49,223 nt of DNA from Methanolobus bombayensis (lineage in GTDB: Archaea; Halobacteriota; Methanosarcinia; Methanosarcinales; Methanosarcinaceae), in contig NZ_JAGGKD010000016.1 of assembly GCF_017873415.1 (NCBI RefSeq), positions 1-49,223 on the forward strand, written 5' to 3'. The position numbers were made by a program, and so were the translations under genes. This document shows, one piece after another, positions 28,544 to 37,557 of the stretch (the stretch's first letter is position 1; every line of letters starts with the position of its first letter). The notes under the pieces were generated by a model. It saw nothing but the letters and a program-made list of their open reading frames with translations. It did no database searches and had not been told where the DNA came from.

Positions 28544-29821
28544 TCAGATAAGCTCTACTGCAGCTCCAAGTTTTTTCATTTCATCAAAGAAAGTCGGGAA
28601 TGAAATATCCACAGCTTCAGCTGTATCTATTACCGTATCTCCGGCAACCATTCCTGCAATGGTAAGTGCCATTATTATCCTGTGGTCGTGCCAGCCGTGA
28701 AGTTCAGCTCCTCTTAATTTGCCGCCTGTTATGATAAGCTGGTCAGGTTCTTCACGGACAGAAATCCCCATCTTGGTAAGCTCAAGTGCCATTGCATGCA
28801 GTCTGTCGGTTTCCTTGTAGCGTACATGTTCTGCGTTCTCTATCACAGTTGTTCCCTCGGCACATGCAGCCAGAACTGCAATAGTTGGTACTAGGTCAGG
28901 TGTTGCGCCGGCATCGAATGTTGTTCCCTTCAGTCCGTTACCTGTGATCTGTGCCACACCATTTTCTTTGTCCCATGATATCTTTGCACCCATACGTTCA
29001 AGAACGTCGATGATCTCCACATCTCCCTGTCGTGATGGGAAAAGATTCTTTACAATAATCGTTGAACCTGTCATTGCGGCGGCTGAAAGCAGGTAAGATG
29101 CTGAAGAAAAGTCACCGGGAACAGTATAGTCCTTAAGATTGTACTTCTGGTTTGCAGGAATTATGAATTTGATAGTGGTTCCCTCTTCCACAAGTATCTC
29201 TCCACCGGCCTTTTCTATAAGCTCCATTGTAACGTCCACGTATGGTCTTGACTTCATTTCACCTTTGATTGAAAGTGTTGTGCTCTTTGTGGTCAGCGGA
29301 CAGGCAATAAGAAGTGCGGATATGAACTGTGAACTGATGGAACCATCAATTGTTGTAATGGCACCTTTAAGGCCACCTCTGACAACAAGAGGTGCGCAAC
29401 CGTTCCCTCTGGTGGAAAACGCCTCTACACCGAGTTTTTTGAGTACATCAAGAAGAGGCTGATTTGGCCGGTTTCTTATGGAACTGTCACCTGTAAGTAC
29501 GGTAACTCCGTTTGTAAGTGAAGAAACTGCTGTCATGAAACGCAGTGTAGTTCCGGAATTAGCTACGTCGATAACATTGTTTGGAACATGTGGCTTTCCG
29601 TTAACTCCCTTTACGTGAATTTTATCCTCAAAAGTTTCAATGTTTGCTCCCAGTGCCTCTGCTGCTCGAATACTTGCAAGTGTGTCGGCTGACATAAGAG
29701 GGCGATGAATCACACAGTCATCCGACAGTGCGGCAATAGTGATTGCACGATGAGTATAACTTTTAGACGGAGGTGCGAAGACCTCGCCGCTTATCTTTGA
29801 AGTGCTGACAGATACTTTCAT
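28544..29821 (-). CDS. aroA: 3-phosphoshikimate 1-carboxyvinyltransferase (EPSP synthase)
   Basis: Transfers enolpyruvate from PEP to shikimate-3-phosphate, the sixth step of the chorismate pathway. At 425 residues it is full length. Seen are the N-terminal substrate loop PPSKSYTHRAI (Lys20, Arg25), NSGTTLRF, the DLVPTIAVLAA segment with the likely catalytic Asp, YKETDRL and HDHRIIMAL near the C-terminus. The ATG is preceded on the minus strand by AGAGGATAAA, and a TATA-like TTTTATAG lies about 30 bases upstream. Neighbours are not shikimate genes, so it stands alone. Confidence 0.97.
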   Translation of the reverse strand: MKVSVSTSKISGEVFAPPSKSYTHRAITIAALSDDCVIHRPLMSADTLASIRAAEALGANIETFEDKIHVKGVNGKPHVPNNVIDVANSGTTLRFMTAVSSLTNGVTVLTGDSSIRNRPNQPLLDVLKKLGVEAFSTRGNGCAPLVVRGGLKGAITTIDGSISSQFISALLIACPLTTKSTTLSIKGEMKSRPYVDVTMELIEKAGGEILVEEGTTIKFIIPANQKYNLKDYTVPGDFSSASYLLSAAAMTGSTIIVKNLFPSRQGDVEIIDVLERMGAKISWDKENGVAQITGNGLKGTTFDAGATPDLVPTIAVLAACAEGTTVIENAEHVRYKETDRLHAMALELTKMGISVREEPDQLIITGGKLRGAELHGWHDHRIIMALTIAGMVAGDTVIDTAEAVDISFPTFFDEMKKLGAAVELI

Positions 29822-30151
29822 TTTATCCTCTTTGATTCTCGGATTACTATAAAATGTAATTAGGTAATATTCTAAAATCTCATTCCCTGTATTCAGATAT
29901 GGCTAATTTCTATTTGCTTAATACAAATACTATTCAACCCTTATTACTTTTGACAAAATGCACTTCTCAATGATATTCTTATCGATGTATAGTATTGATG
30001 AAACCTTTTATCCGGGTGTATTATGTTAGCCTTATCCGTGTCTGCATTGCTATTCATTCCGATTTCTTTTTATCATATGCCGGGAAAAGCCAAAAGAATC
30101 AATTAAGCAAACAATATAATAAGTTGTCTATTAAACGCGATGGTGCAAAGG
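29822..30151. other. Divergent intergenic region between aroA and the DUF488 gene
   Basis: An AT-rich 330-base region. It holds the aroA promoter at its left end (minus-strand TATA-like element near 29851-29858). A 27-codon hydrophobic reading frame begins with an ATG near 30021, but nothing supports its translation. I see no RNA gene or hairpin of note. Confidence 0.5.
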
Positions 30152-30586
30152 ATGAAATGTTATACTATAGGATATGGGAACCGCCAGCCTGATGAGTTTA
30201 TTTCGATATTGATAAAGAACGGAATCACACATCTGGTTGATATCAGAAGATATCCTCAGTCAACTTTTAAGGAATATGACAGAGAATCACTTGAGAGTGT
30301 ACTCCCAAAGAATGGAATTCTTTACTATCATTGTGAAGGTGTCGGAGGAATGCGTGAATCCACATACGTAGAGTATATGGATACGGCTTCTTTCGGGAAT
30401 AGTCTGAACAAGCTCATCTCTCTCATTGAAAAAGTGAGCTCTGAGAAGGGAAGTATTGTTCTTATGTGTGCTGAAAAAAGTCCGAAAGGTTGTCACAGAC
30501 ACTATCTTTCAAACAAACTTGAAGAAAAAGGTATAGAGGTTATCCACCTGGTAGAACAGGGGCAGACAAGCCTCTTTAATTTCTAA
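30152..30586 (+). CDS. DUF488 family protein
   Basis: The protein has about 144 residues. It shows the DUF488 pattern: an N-terminal CYTIGYGNRQPDEFI, then LVDIRRYPQSTFKEYD, YYHCEGVGGM, and a central-to-late VLMCAEKSPKGCHRHYLS with a Cys-Cys-His cluster. The function of the family is not established; Cys and His residues hint at a metal or thiol-based role. I prefer ATG 30152, with GGTG six bases upstream, but ATG 30140 in the same frame is possible and adds four residues. It is convergent with htpX. Confidence 0.9.
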   Translation: MKCYTIGYGNRQPDEFISILIKNGITHLVDIRRYPQSTFKEYDRESLESVLPKNGILYYHCEGVGGMRESTYVEYMDTASFGNSLNKLISLIEKVSSEKGSIVLMCAEKSPKGCHRHYLSNKLEEKGIEVIHLVEQGQTSLFNF

Positions 30587-30611
30587 TCCTTGATATTTAT
30601 CAAATTTAGCT

Positions 30612-31469
30612 TTACATTGCTCGAAGACGTCTGATACGTTCTTCTGTTTCAGGATGTGTCCTGAACAGGCTCATCAGTGATTTACCCTTAAGTGGATTTA
30701 CTATGAACATGTGTGCAGTGCTTTCTGATGGCTGTACATCGCCTCTTCTTTGCTGATAACTGCTGCTTCCATATTCAAGTTTTTCAAGTGCACTGGCAAG
30801 AGCCCATGGCTTCTGTGAGATCTGTGCTCCTTCTTCATCAGCCGCGAATTCTCTTGATCTTGAGATTGCAAGCTGGATGATAGTTGCTGCGATCGGTGCT
30901 ACAATTGCAAGGGCAAGAAAACCAATTATATTTCCTCCACCGTTATCATCTCTTCCGCCAATGCCGCCGAATATTGCGGCCCATTGTACCCATGTTGCAA
31001 TCATAGTAATGACGCCTGCAATTGTTGCTGCGACAGCACTTATAAGTGTATCACGGTGCTTTACGTGTGCAAGTTCGTGTGCAATGACACCTTCAAGTTC
31101 TTCGGCTGTCAGAAGGTTGAGTATTCCTGTGGTTGCTGCAACTGCTGCATGTTGAGGATCTCTTCCCGTTGCGAATGCGTTTGGCATTGAAGTGTTCACA
31201 ATGTAGACCTTCGGCATTGGCAGACCTGCACGCATGGCAAGTTTCTGCACAATTCCATATAATTGCGGAGCTTCGGCTGCAGTGACCTCCTGAGCACGAT
31301 ACATTTTCAGTACGATCTTATCACTATACCAGTAGCTTCCAAAGTTCATAATGATCGCAAATATGAATGCGATCACCATTCCTGACGTTCCGCCGATCAA
31401 ACGGCCGACAATGACCAGTAAACCGGTAAGAGATGCCAGTAATAAAGTGGTTTTTAGCATATTTCCCAT
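30612..31469 (-). CDS. htpX: Zinc metalloprotease HtpX
   Basis: M48-family membrane protease that degrades misfolded membrane proteins. The 285-residue protein starts at ATG 31469 (MGNMLKTT), behind AAGGGGAAAA; the frame extends 12 codons further, but a start there would place polar residues ahead of the first membrane helix. Two hydrophobic segments occupy about residues 6-45, the zinc-binding helix is HELAH at 131-135, two more hydrophobic segments lie at about 145-205, and [11 protein letters not shown] supplies the third zinc ligand. A C-terminal [16 protein letters not shown] is typical of the family. Confidence 0.97.
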   Translation of the reverse strand: MGNMLKTTLLLASLTGLLVIVGRLIGGTSGMVIAFIFAIIMNFGSYWYSDKIVLKMYRAQEVTAAEAPQLYGIVQKLAMRAGLPMPKVYIVNTSMPNAFATGRDPQHAAVAATTGILNLLTAEELEGVIAHELAHVKHRDTLISAVAATIAGVITMIATWVQWAAIFGGIGGRDDNGGGNIIGFLALAIVAPIAATIIQLAISRSREFAADEEGAQISQKPWALASALEKLEYGSSSYQQRRGDVQPSESTAHMFIVNPLKGKSLMSLFRTHPETEERIRRLRAM

Positions 31470-31636
31470 GATTTTCCCCTTAGATATGGTATCATTTCTA
31501 AGCACAATTTTGTTGTTTGTTCTTCTATAAATAAGTTTCTTAACATATGTATTCTTTTTCCTATGAAATAATTGTTCAAAAAAGAATAAAACAGATACAA
31601 ATGACTTGATGCGTGGTCGAAGAATGAATGTGAGAT

Positions 31637-31675
31637 TAAGAAAATAAAAGTAAAATTTGCCGTTTCCGGCAAATT
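31637..31675 (-). terminator. Terminator of the chemoreceptor-like gene
   Basis: Bases 31654-31662 (AATTTGCCG) and 31667-31675 (CGGCAAATT) form a perfect 9-bp stem with a 4-nt loop. On the minus strand it is followed by TTACTTTTATTTTC, 30 bases after the stop. Confidence 0.75.
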
Positions 31676-31705
31676 CCTGACTATTTATTGCTAAATCTCT
31701 TTATT

Positions 31706-34546
31706 TCATATAAGTGCATGCTTTTCTTCCTCATCTGAGAAAGCTTCTTCTTTTTCACTTCCGTCTGCGCATACGATATTAGAGACGCTTACGCTGCTGA
31801 TACCCTTTCCTTCATCCAAGGTGAACTTATCAACAACGGATTTCATGTCATTGGACAGGCATGAAAGCTCATCTGCAGACTTTGAAAGTTCCTGCATAGT
31901 AGCATTCTGTTCCTGTACAGAGGCTGAGGCTTCCTGGGTACTGGCAGCAGATTCCTCTGAAATTGCACTGACCTCTTCAACAGATGATGTGATCTCTTCA
32001 ATGGAAGCTGACTGTTCCTGAGCAGCAGCAGCAATATCCTGTACCATGTTGGCAATAAGTCCGCCGGAATCTACTACCTGTTCAATGTCAATAGCAACAT
32101 TATTCAGAGCCTCTGCTCCGTTTGAAACCTCTTCTGAGCCCTGCTGTATTGAAACCACTGCATTGTCGGTTCCCTCCTGTATTTCAGCGATAAGTGTGGC
32201 AATTTGCTTGGCTGCGTTTCCTGAGTCTTCCGCAAGCTTTCGGACTTCATCAGCTACCACGGCAAATCCTCTTCCATGTTCTCCTGCACGTGCTGCTTCA
32301 ATTGCAGCATTCAAGGCAAGCAGGTTTGTCTGGTCAGCAATATTGGTGATGAGATTTACAATCTCTCCTATCTGCTTTGATTTACCTGCCAGTTCCATGA
32401 TAACATCAGATGACTCCCCAGATGTGTGTTTGATGTTCTCCATCTTCTGAAGCAGGTCGTTTGTCGTAGTTCTGAGATTCTCCATCAGTTCGTTAGAACT
32501 CTTTGCATTTTCTGCAGCTTTACTTGAATTTGAAGCAACTTCCTGAACCGTCATTGTCATATCGATCATTGCCCTTGAGACTTCTTCTGTCTTTGAGGCC
32601 TGATTCTGTGCACCTTTAGCAATCTCTGACACAGTATCTTCTATCTGGTATGATGAAGATGTGATCTCTTCAACAGAGGCTGACATTTCCTCGGCGGTGG
32701 AAGCTACATTCATGGAACTATTGTGTACAAGTGATACAACTTCATTCAGTGATCTTCTGGCGTTTTCGATGCCGTCTGTAAGCTTCCTGACATCACCTTC
32801 AGCAACAAGGGTCAGCGGTTTTGAGAGATCATTATTTGAAATTGCCGCAAGAACTTCACTTGACTCTTCGATCAGGCCCTGCAGCTTATCACCAAAGATA
32901 TTAAGGGCATCGGCAAAGTCCTTGAAATCACCATTTGCCTCTAATTCAAATCTCGCACTAAGAAGACCTTTACTATATTCGTTGACAATATTTATGGCTT
33001 CGTTCATGGGAGTGACAAGAGCATCGATTGCTTCATTCACAGCATCAATTGCATCTTTATATGCACCGCTGTATTCTGAGGAATCAGATCTGTATTCTAG
33101 ATTACCATTCTTTGCTGCATTTCCAAGTTTAACAAATTCAAGGCCCAGATTCTCAATGTTACTCATCATGGCAATGTAACATGGAATTAGTTCATCATTT
33201 TCCGAACGTTTGCCAATTTCTTTGAGTCCTTCAAGATCGCTCAGGTCACCATTTGCTATCTTCTTGTTCACACCCATAACAGTCAATATTCTTTCCCTAA
33301 TGCCATTAGTAGCATCCGCGACCTCTGCATAGATTCCCTGATAATCACCTTCTACTTTTCGTGTGTGGTCATTATCAACCATTAACTGCAGAATCTCATT
33401 GCTTTCTACAAGTCCACCAAGACCGTCAATACATTCGTTGATGTTGTCTTTAATGTGATTGAAGTCACCCATATATTCTTCAGTTATCTTTTCAGGTATT
33501 TCTCCTTTTGAAATCTGTTCAACATAATCGGCAGTCATGTTCAGTGGGTCAATTACAGCATCAAAAGCATTGTTTACAGTTGTAATAGCTTCATTGAACA
33601 GTCCCTTGAACTCACCTGCATTTGCTCTGTAGCTCAGGTTTCCATTTTCTGCTGCATGCCCCAGGTCAATGAACTCATCTGTCATTCCCTTTACATTTTC
33701 CATCATTGCAATGGTGTAAGGGAGAAGTTTGTCATTTTCCGAGCGTTTTCCAACAGCTTTGTATTTCTCAAGGTCACTGAAGTCGCCTGCAACCATGTAT
33801 TCAAAGGTACGCTGTATGTTTAGGAGCCTGTTGCGCACTTCATTCACAGCGTATATGTTGTCTTTGAATACTCCGTTGTACTCTCCTGTTGCTTCGCTTT
33901 CAAAATCGTTTACTGCAAGTTTCAGGAGTACTTCAGTACCTTCATTTAGTGGTTCAGCAATTGAATCCAGAAGTGTGTTCTGCGATTCTATTATCCTTTT
34001 GAAGTCTCCTTCATGTCTGGAAGCATCCGCACGCTTGTTCATATTGCCCTCGATGCCCGCCTGAGCAAGCATTTCCGTATCCTCGATCAGGGCATTGATA
34101 GAATCCACACAGAGGTTGAGGTTGTTTTTGAATTCATTAAATGTACCTTTGTATTCTTTCTCGATTCTTGGAGGAATATCGCCCATTGATATTCTCTTAA
34201 CATATTTGGATGCAGCAAGCAGAGGTTCTACAATAGCATCAAGCAAACTGTTCAGACATCCAGTGATGTCGTTTGCATCACTGCAGGATCTTTCAGTTCC
34301 CATACGTGATTCCAGCTCCCCTTCAAGTGCCTGGCTTAAGAGGTGCTGCATTTCTATTTTTATATTCTCTTGCTCTTTTGCGGCAATTTGCCATTGTACA
34401 GCTTCATCAAGAAATGAGTTCAATGCTTCAACTGCAGCGTTATCGGCTTCACTGCCTGTGGCAGATATCCTGATTTCATTGTTTCCGTTCTTTATAGAAG
34501 CCAGTACATCAGGGATCTCCCTTATAACTTTATTTGTACCAAACAT
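31706..34546 (-). CDS. Soluble methyl-accepting chemotaxis-like protein with poly-HAMP array
   Basis: The 946-residue protein has no signal peptide or membrane helix, so it is cytoplasmic. Residues about 90-600 consist of some eleven HAMP-like units, each with a GDI/GDF/GNL-type turn and a following amphipathic helix. Examples are [38 protein letters not shown] and [25 protein letters not shown]. The C-terminal third is the MCP signalling helix pair, with the hairpin tip [33 protein letters not shown] at about 733-775, and it ends in an acidic tail. Methylation-type Gln/Glu pairs are present. It could sense an intracellular or redox cue, or transmit one from a separate sensor; no che genes are in the window. 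No CheR-docking pentapeptide ends the protein. Confidence 0.9.
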   Translation of the reverse strand: MFGTNKVIREIPDVLASIKNGNNEIRISATGSEADNAAVEALNSFLDEAVQWQIAAKEQENIKIEMQHLLSQALEGELESRMGTERSCSDANDITGCLNSLLDAIVEPLLAASKYVKRISMGDIPPRIEKEYKGTFNEFKNNLNLCVDSINALIEDTEMLAQAGIEGNMNKRADASRHEGDFKRIIESQNTLLDSIAEPLNEGTEVLLKLAVNDFESEATGEYNGVFKDNIYAVNEVRNRLLNIQRTFEYMVAGDFSDLEKYKAVGKRSENDKLLPYTIAMMENVKGMTDEFIDLGHAAENGNLSYRANAGEFKGLFNEAITTVNNAFDAVIDPLNMTADYVEQISKGEIPEKITEEYMGDFNHIKDNINECIDGLGGLVESNEILQLMVDNDHTRKVEGDYQGIYAEVADATNGIRERILTVMGVNKKIANGDLSDLEGLKEIGKRSENDELIPCYIAMMSNIENLGLEFVKLGNAAKNGNLEYRSDSSEYSGAYKDAIDAVNEAIDALVTPMNEAINIVNEYSKGLLSARFELEANGDFKDFADALNIFGDKLQGLIEESSEVLAAISNNDLSKPLTLVAEGDVRKLTDGIENARRSLNEVVSLVHNSSMNVASTAEEMSASVEEITSSSYQIEDTVSEIAKGAQNQASKTEEVSRAMIDMTMTVQEVASNSSKAAENAKSSNELMENLRTTTNDLLQKMENIKHTSGESSDVIMELAGKSKQIGEIVNLITNIADQTNLLALNAAIEAARAGEHGRGFAVVADEVRKLAEDSGNAAKQIATLIAEIQEGTDNAVVSIQQGSEEVSNGAEALNNVAIDIEQVVDSGGLIANMVQDIAAAAQEQSASIEEITSSVEEVSAISEESAASTQEASASVQEQNATMQELSKSADELSCLSNDMKSVVDKFTLDEGKGISSVSVSNIVCADGSEKEEAFSDEEEKHALI

Positions 34547-34895
34547 AATTTCACCTTACTATTAAAAAACATATTGAGTCGAGACAATTACTGTTTATTT
34601 CTGTATATGTTGAACAGATTGAATCGCAATTTCTTTTCCTAAATTTATGATATTATCAGTATATTAGTAATATTATATATAGATTTCATGGGATTTTTAA
34701 TAGTATTGTTCATCTTAAAAAAAGAGCTGTAAGTCGGTTAAATTTAGAACGTGTGTTAATCTAATCCTTTTTTGTTCAATTAGATTAAATTAAATAATGC
34801 TTCTTATGTAAATAGCTAAAGTGTATTATGCTTGAAAAAACATGTATGAATAGTATCAAAAAATAAAAATATGTATCTCTGCAATATTATCCGTA
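34547..34895. other. AT-rich intergenic region upstream of chemoreceptor gene, with one inverted repeat
   Basis: About 350 bases without a gene. Bases 34756-34765 (TTAATCTAAT) and 34779-34788 (ATTAGATTAA) form a perfect 10-bp inverted repeat with a 13-base spacer. It lies roughly 210 bases before the chemoreceptor ATG. A TATA-like CTATATATAAT on the minus strand lies near 34671-34681. No RNA gene recognised. Confidence 0.45.
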
Positions 34896-34928
34896 AATAA
34901 AAATAAAAAGAATGAGGCCACAGGCCCC
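34896..34928 (-). terminator. Probable terminator after the acidic lipoprotein gene
   Basis: A short stem with one mismatch (GAGGCC...GGCCCC at 34914-34928 on the plus strand) lies just past the stop. On the minus strand it is followed by ATTCTTTTTATTTTTATTTACGG. Confidence 0.55.
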
Positions 34929-34933
34929 TAGCT

Positions 34934-35203
34934 TTATATTTCTTCAATAACTAAATCTTCTTCAAGATCCATTTCATTGATCATTGATTCCAGTTCAGCA
35001 AGTTCAGCTTCAAGATCCTGCATTTCTGTGTCAGTTATACCTACCATTTCTTCATTGAGTAACTCATCGGCAACACTGATATTTTGTTCAGTATCGTTAC
35101 TTAATGTAACTTTCTCCTGAGTATTTTCTTTTTCAGCACAGCCTGAAATTATAAGACCAAAGATTACCACAGCAATGATAATAACGTTTACAGCTTTTGT
35201 CAT
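34934..35203 (-). CDS. Small acidic lipoprotein of unknown function
   Basis: About 89 residues. The ATG at 35203 is preceded by AGGTGG at good spacing; a TTG two codons earlier (35209) is less likely. The N-terminus is a signal with lipobox LIISGC, so the mature protein is lipid-anchored through Cys. The mature part is strongly acidic and looks helical (ELAELESMINEMDLEED). It lies 32 bases after the coiled-coil protein gene and is probably cotranscribed with it. I do not recognise a family. Confidence 0.8.
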   Translation of the reverse strand: MTKAVNVIIIAVVIFGLIISGCAEKENTQEKVTLSNDTEQNISVADELLNEEMVGITDTEMQDLEAELAELESMINEMDLEEDLVIEEI

Positions 35204-35235
35204 AAACAACCACCTATCTTTCGACTCCGATTAAC

Positions 35236-36711
35236 TCAGTTTTCTGTTTCGTTTTGATCGGCGTTGTCTTCTTCATTGTTCTGTTCATCTTCTTCAGACT
35301 CAGTTTCATCTGAATTATCGGACTCCTCCTCAACTGAATCGTCATCTGCATCTTCCTGCTCGTCCTCTGTTTCCGCCTCAAGTTCATCTTCAGGATACTC
35401 AGAGTCTTCATCTTCATCATCTGATACTCTGTTTGCCCATTCTCCGGTTGTTCCTTCGGCACCGTAGGTTCCCTGACCTGCAAGCACTACTGATCCTGTT
35501 CCCTCAGCTACAAGGTTAATTCCGGTTCCTTTGATCATGACAGTAAGGCGGCTTCCTTCAAGGTGGACATCACCTGAAAGTCCGATGAAGACAAATGCGC
35601 GGTTGTTGTCGGTGCTGTTACCTGAATCTATATTAGATTCATTAAACTCTGCTGCTTCTGTGTCTATTGTGGCATCATCTGCAAGATCTTTGACAATGAT
35701 ATTGACATCTTCTGCAGTAACATTTATTGTAACATTTCCTGAAATTACAACAGTCCCGGTTCCATTTGCTTCAAGTGTTCCTTCCCCGCTCAGTGTTATC
35801 AGGCCTTCCCTCTGCTGCTTGATCATACCAAACATATTGCGCAGGAGTGCATTTGCTTCCCTGATCTCCTCACCTGCTTCGGTGAAGTACTGGTTTGCTT
35901 CCCTGATATTCTCAGCATCGGTACCTTCGCCATTCATATAGGCATTTCTTGCCTGTTCCTGCTTTTTTTCTGCTGATGCTATAAGTTCATTGTAACTGGT
36001 AAGCATCTCTTCAAGATCAGTTACATCCTGTCCATTCGCTTCCATTCTGGAAATCTCATTTTCAAGACGTAGTGACAATGCTTTAGATGTTTTTATTACT
36101 GAATTGATCTTATTATCGATGACCTTTCCTTTAGATACTACACGATCTTTGCGTATATCATTCCAGATGCTTCTGATATTCTTCGCAGACTCTGCAAGTT
36201 CCTTCCTGGTGCTTGCTTCTTCTAGATTATCTCTTTCTTCTTCAAGCTGATCTATGTAGTCTTCATCTTCTTCTTCATCAAGGAAAGTAAGCATGTAATC
36301 AATAGAACTGTTCAGATATTCTTTTGTGGCATTGATTGCCTCTTCTGTATCCAGTTTTGGATTCTGGGACTTGACGTTAGCAAAGTTGCTTTTTGCTACC
36401 TGATACTTACCTGCAGCATTAGCAGAGTTCATATTTGCATTTTCAGCTCTTGTAGCATCAACAGTTGCATTTACTCTGTCTCTATCTTTTACCTTGTCTT
36501 TTCCATTGTTTTTTGAGTCAACACTGTCGTCGTCATCAGTAGTATCATCATCAGTAGCTTTTACATTGGCATTATTTGTTTTCAACGTTTTATCTGCGTG
36601 TTCATTTGCATTTTCAGATGCTGCCATTGCACCCATTGGAATGATACTAAATAGCATCATCATTACTGCAAAAATAGTAATTATTCGCATTCCCTTTTTT
36701 GTAATATTCAT
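35236..36711 (-). CDS. Secreted acidic coiled-coil and beta-rich protein of unknown function
   Basis: The start ATG 36711 follows GGAGGGATC. A signal peptide (to about AMAAS, residue 31) is followed by an Asp/Lys-rich linker (about 45-85). A long helical coiled-coil region follows (about 95-300: repeated ELAESAKNIRSIW, ALSLRLENEISRME, EREANALLR patterns). A beta-rich segment at about 305-430 has glycine-turn strands (LSGEGTLEANGTG, GTGSVVLAGQGTY). The last 70 residues are nearly all Asp, Glu, Asn and Ser, likely a cation-binding tail. There is no C-terminal anchor. The structure could suit a cell-envelope or calcium-linked surface protein. I cannot name a family, and length and composition alone cannot give a function. 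Confidence 0.85.
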   Translation of the reverse strand: MNITKKGMRIITIFAVMMMLFSIIPMGAMAASENANEHADKTLKTNNANVKATDDDTTDDDDSVDSKNNGKDKVKDRDRVNATVDATRAENANMNSANAAGKYQVAKSNFANVKSQNPKLDTEEAINATKEYLNSSIDYMLTFLDEEEDEDYIDQLEEERDNLEEASTRKELAESAKNIRSIWNDIRKDRVVSKGKVIDNKINSVIKTSKALSLRLENEISRMEANGQDVTDLEEMLTSYNELIASAEKKQEQARNAYMNGEGTDAENIREANQYFTEAGEEIREANALLRNMFGMIKQQREGLITLSGEGTLEANGTGTVVISGNVTINVTAEDVNIIVKDLADDATIDTEAAEFNESNIDSGNSTDNNRAFVFIGLSGDVHLEGSRLTVMIKGTGINLVAEGTGSVVLAGQGTYGAEGTTGEWANRVSDDEDEDSEYPEDELEAETEDEQEDADDDSVEEESDNSDETESEEDEQNNEEDNADQNETEN

Positions 36712-36918
36712 AAGAGATCCCTCCAGTTCTCTTGTATTTCATTCTGTTATTACTGTCATTTTATGAGTGTAAGTTTGAGTTTAAAATATATAAATAGTTA
36801 TCAATGTTATGAATATAATGTTTAAATGGGATATATCCAGTGAAGGATTATCCCATTCAATTCTCCCTTTTTCTGCTTTCGTTTTATTTTCGTTTTTATG
36901 TTTTTTTTATATCATGTT

Positions 36919-37251
36919 TTATTCTTCAATGCATGATCCATCTCTAAGACCATTGCCAGCTCCCTGTCCATTCCCTGCCCCATGAGGCCCTGTTCCATCA
37001 CAAACTCCATCGTTTTGACAGTTGTCACAGACTCCGTCTCCGTCTTCATCTACAAAGTTGTCGCAGATACCATCACCATTGACTGTTACTCCATCTGTAG
37101 TTTGACCATGTTTCCACATCGGAGCAAGCTCAGGAGCATTGGTGCAGTCCTGATCTCTGTCTCTCTGTTGATCTGCTGCCATAGCAGATACTGCAAACAA
37201 GCTGAACAGCACAAGTGCTGCAGCAATAAGTGAAAGTTTTCTTGTGTTCAT
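36919..37251 (-). CDS. Small secreted protein with EF-hand/thrombospondin-3-like calcium motif
   Basis: The 110-residue product has a signal peptide (MNTRKLSLIAAALVLFSLFAVSAMA). The mature part is Cys-rich and ends in Gly-rich repeats (GTGPHGAGNGQGAGNG). It contains DEDGDGVCDNCQ, which fits the calcium-binding DxDGDG loop of EF-hand or thrombospondin type-3 repeats, preceded by VNGDGICDNF, probably a second partial loop. Six cysteines in the mature part suggest disulfides. ATG 37251 follows GAGGAAGAG. Its function is unknown; calcium-stabilised envelope protein is a reasonable guess. Confidence 0.75.
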   Translation of the reverse strand: MNTRKLSLIAAALVLFSLFAVSAMAADQQRDRDQDCTNAPELAPMWKHGQTTDGVTVNGDGICDNFVDEDGDGVCDNCQNDGVCDGTGPHGAGNGQGAGNGLRDGSCIEE

Positions 37252-37290
37252 TTACTCTTCCTCTATTTGACCTATTTTGTTGACCATAAT

Positions 37291-37380
37291 GCAAATGCAG
37301 GTTTGACATTGTCATGGTGGTATAAATTTACAGCTTGACATTGTCCTTAATCTTGGTAGTCGGTTTCAACCTGCACTTGC
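37291..37380. promoter_or_regulatory. Inverted repeat with nested direct repeats in divergent intergenic region
   Basis: GCAAATGCAGGTT (37291-37303) and AACCTGCACTTGC (37368-37380) are near-perfect inverted repeats (12 of 13). Between them TTGACATTGTC occurs twice (37303-37313 and 37335-37345), 32 bp apart, about three helical turns, with a TATA-like TATAAATTTA (37321-37330) between them. The region separates two divergent genes, so this is a strong candidate regulatory site. Confidence 0.5.
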
Positions 37381-37426
37381 AAATTCTCTATTGGCAGAGT
37401 GGGATATAAGCATACTTTACTTCAAG

Positions 37427-37502
37427 AAAACTTTATGCATGCTTCAATGGTGAAAAAAGGCTTAAAACAGTTTATTTTACTTGATAAAACTTTATCATGC
37501 TT
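37427..37502. repeat. Direct repeat pair upstream of membrane winged-helix regulator
   Basis: AAAACTTTATGCATGCTT (37427-37444) and AAAACTTTATCATGCTT (37486-37502) differ by one inserted base. They lie 59 bp apart, upstream of the TATA-like element of the regulator gene. Confidence 0.5.
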
Positions 37503-37525
37503 TAGATTGTCCTTCAAAGTAACTA

Positions 37526-37532
37526 TTATATG
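37526..37532 (+). promoter_or_regulatory. TATA element for a probably leaderless transcript
   Basis: TTATATG is centred about 29 bases before GTG 37558 and 32 bases before TTG 37561, where transcription would start. No ribosome binding site is seen, as expected for a leaderless message. Confidence 0.4.
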
Positions 37533-37557
37533 GGTGTACTATGTAAATATACATCCT

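Noticed and set aside
30021-30104. Hydrophobic 27-codon frame in the aroA/DUF488 intergenic region
   Set aside because: Weak ribosome binding site, no conservation evidence and AT-rich surroundings; too little support for a gene call.
30590-30603. Five-base hairpin TTGAT-ATTT-ATCAA between the convergent DUF488 and htpX genes
   Set aside because: The stem is short and has no clear U-tract on either side; not enough for a terminator call.
37399-37557. Upstream extension of the winged-helix regulator reading frame
   Set aside because: It covers a TATA element and direct repeats and precedes the signal sequence, so it is more likely untranslated control DNA.
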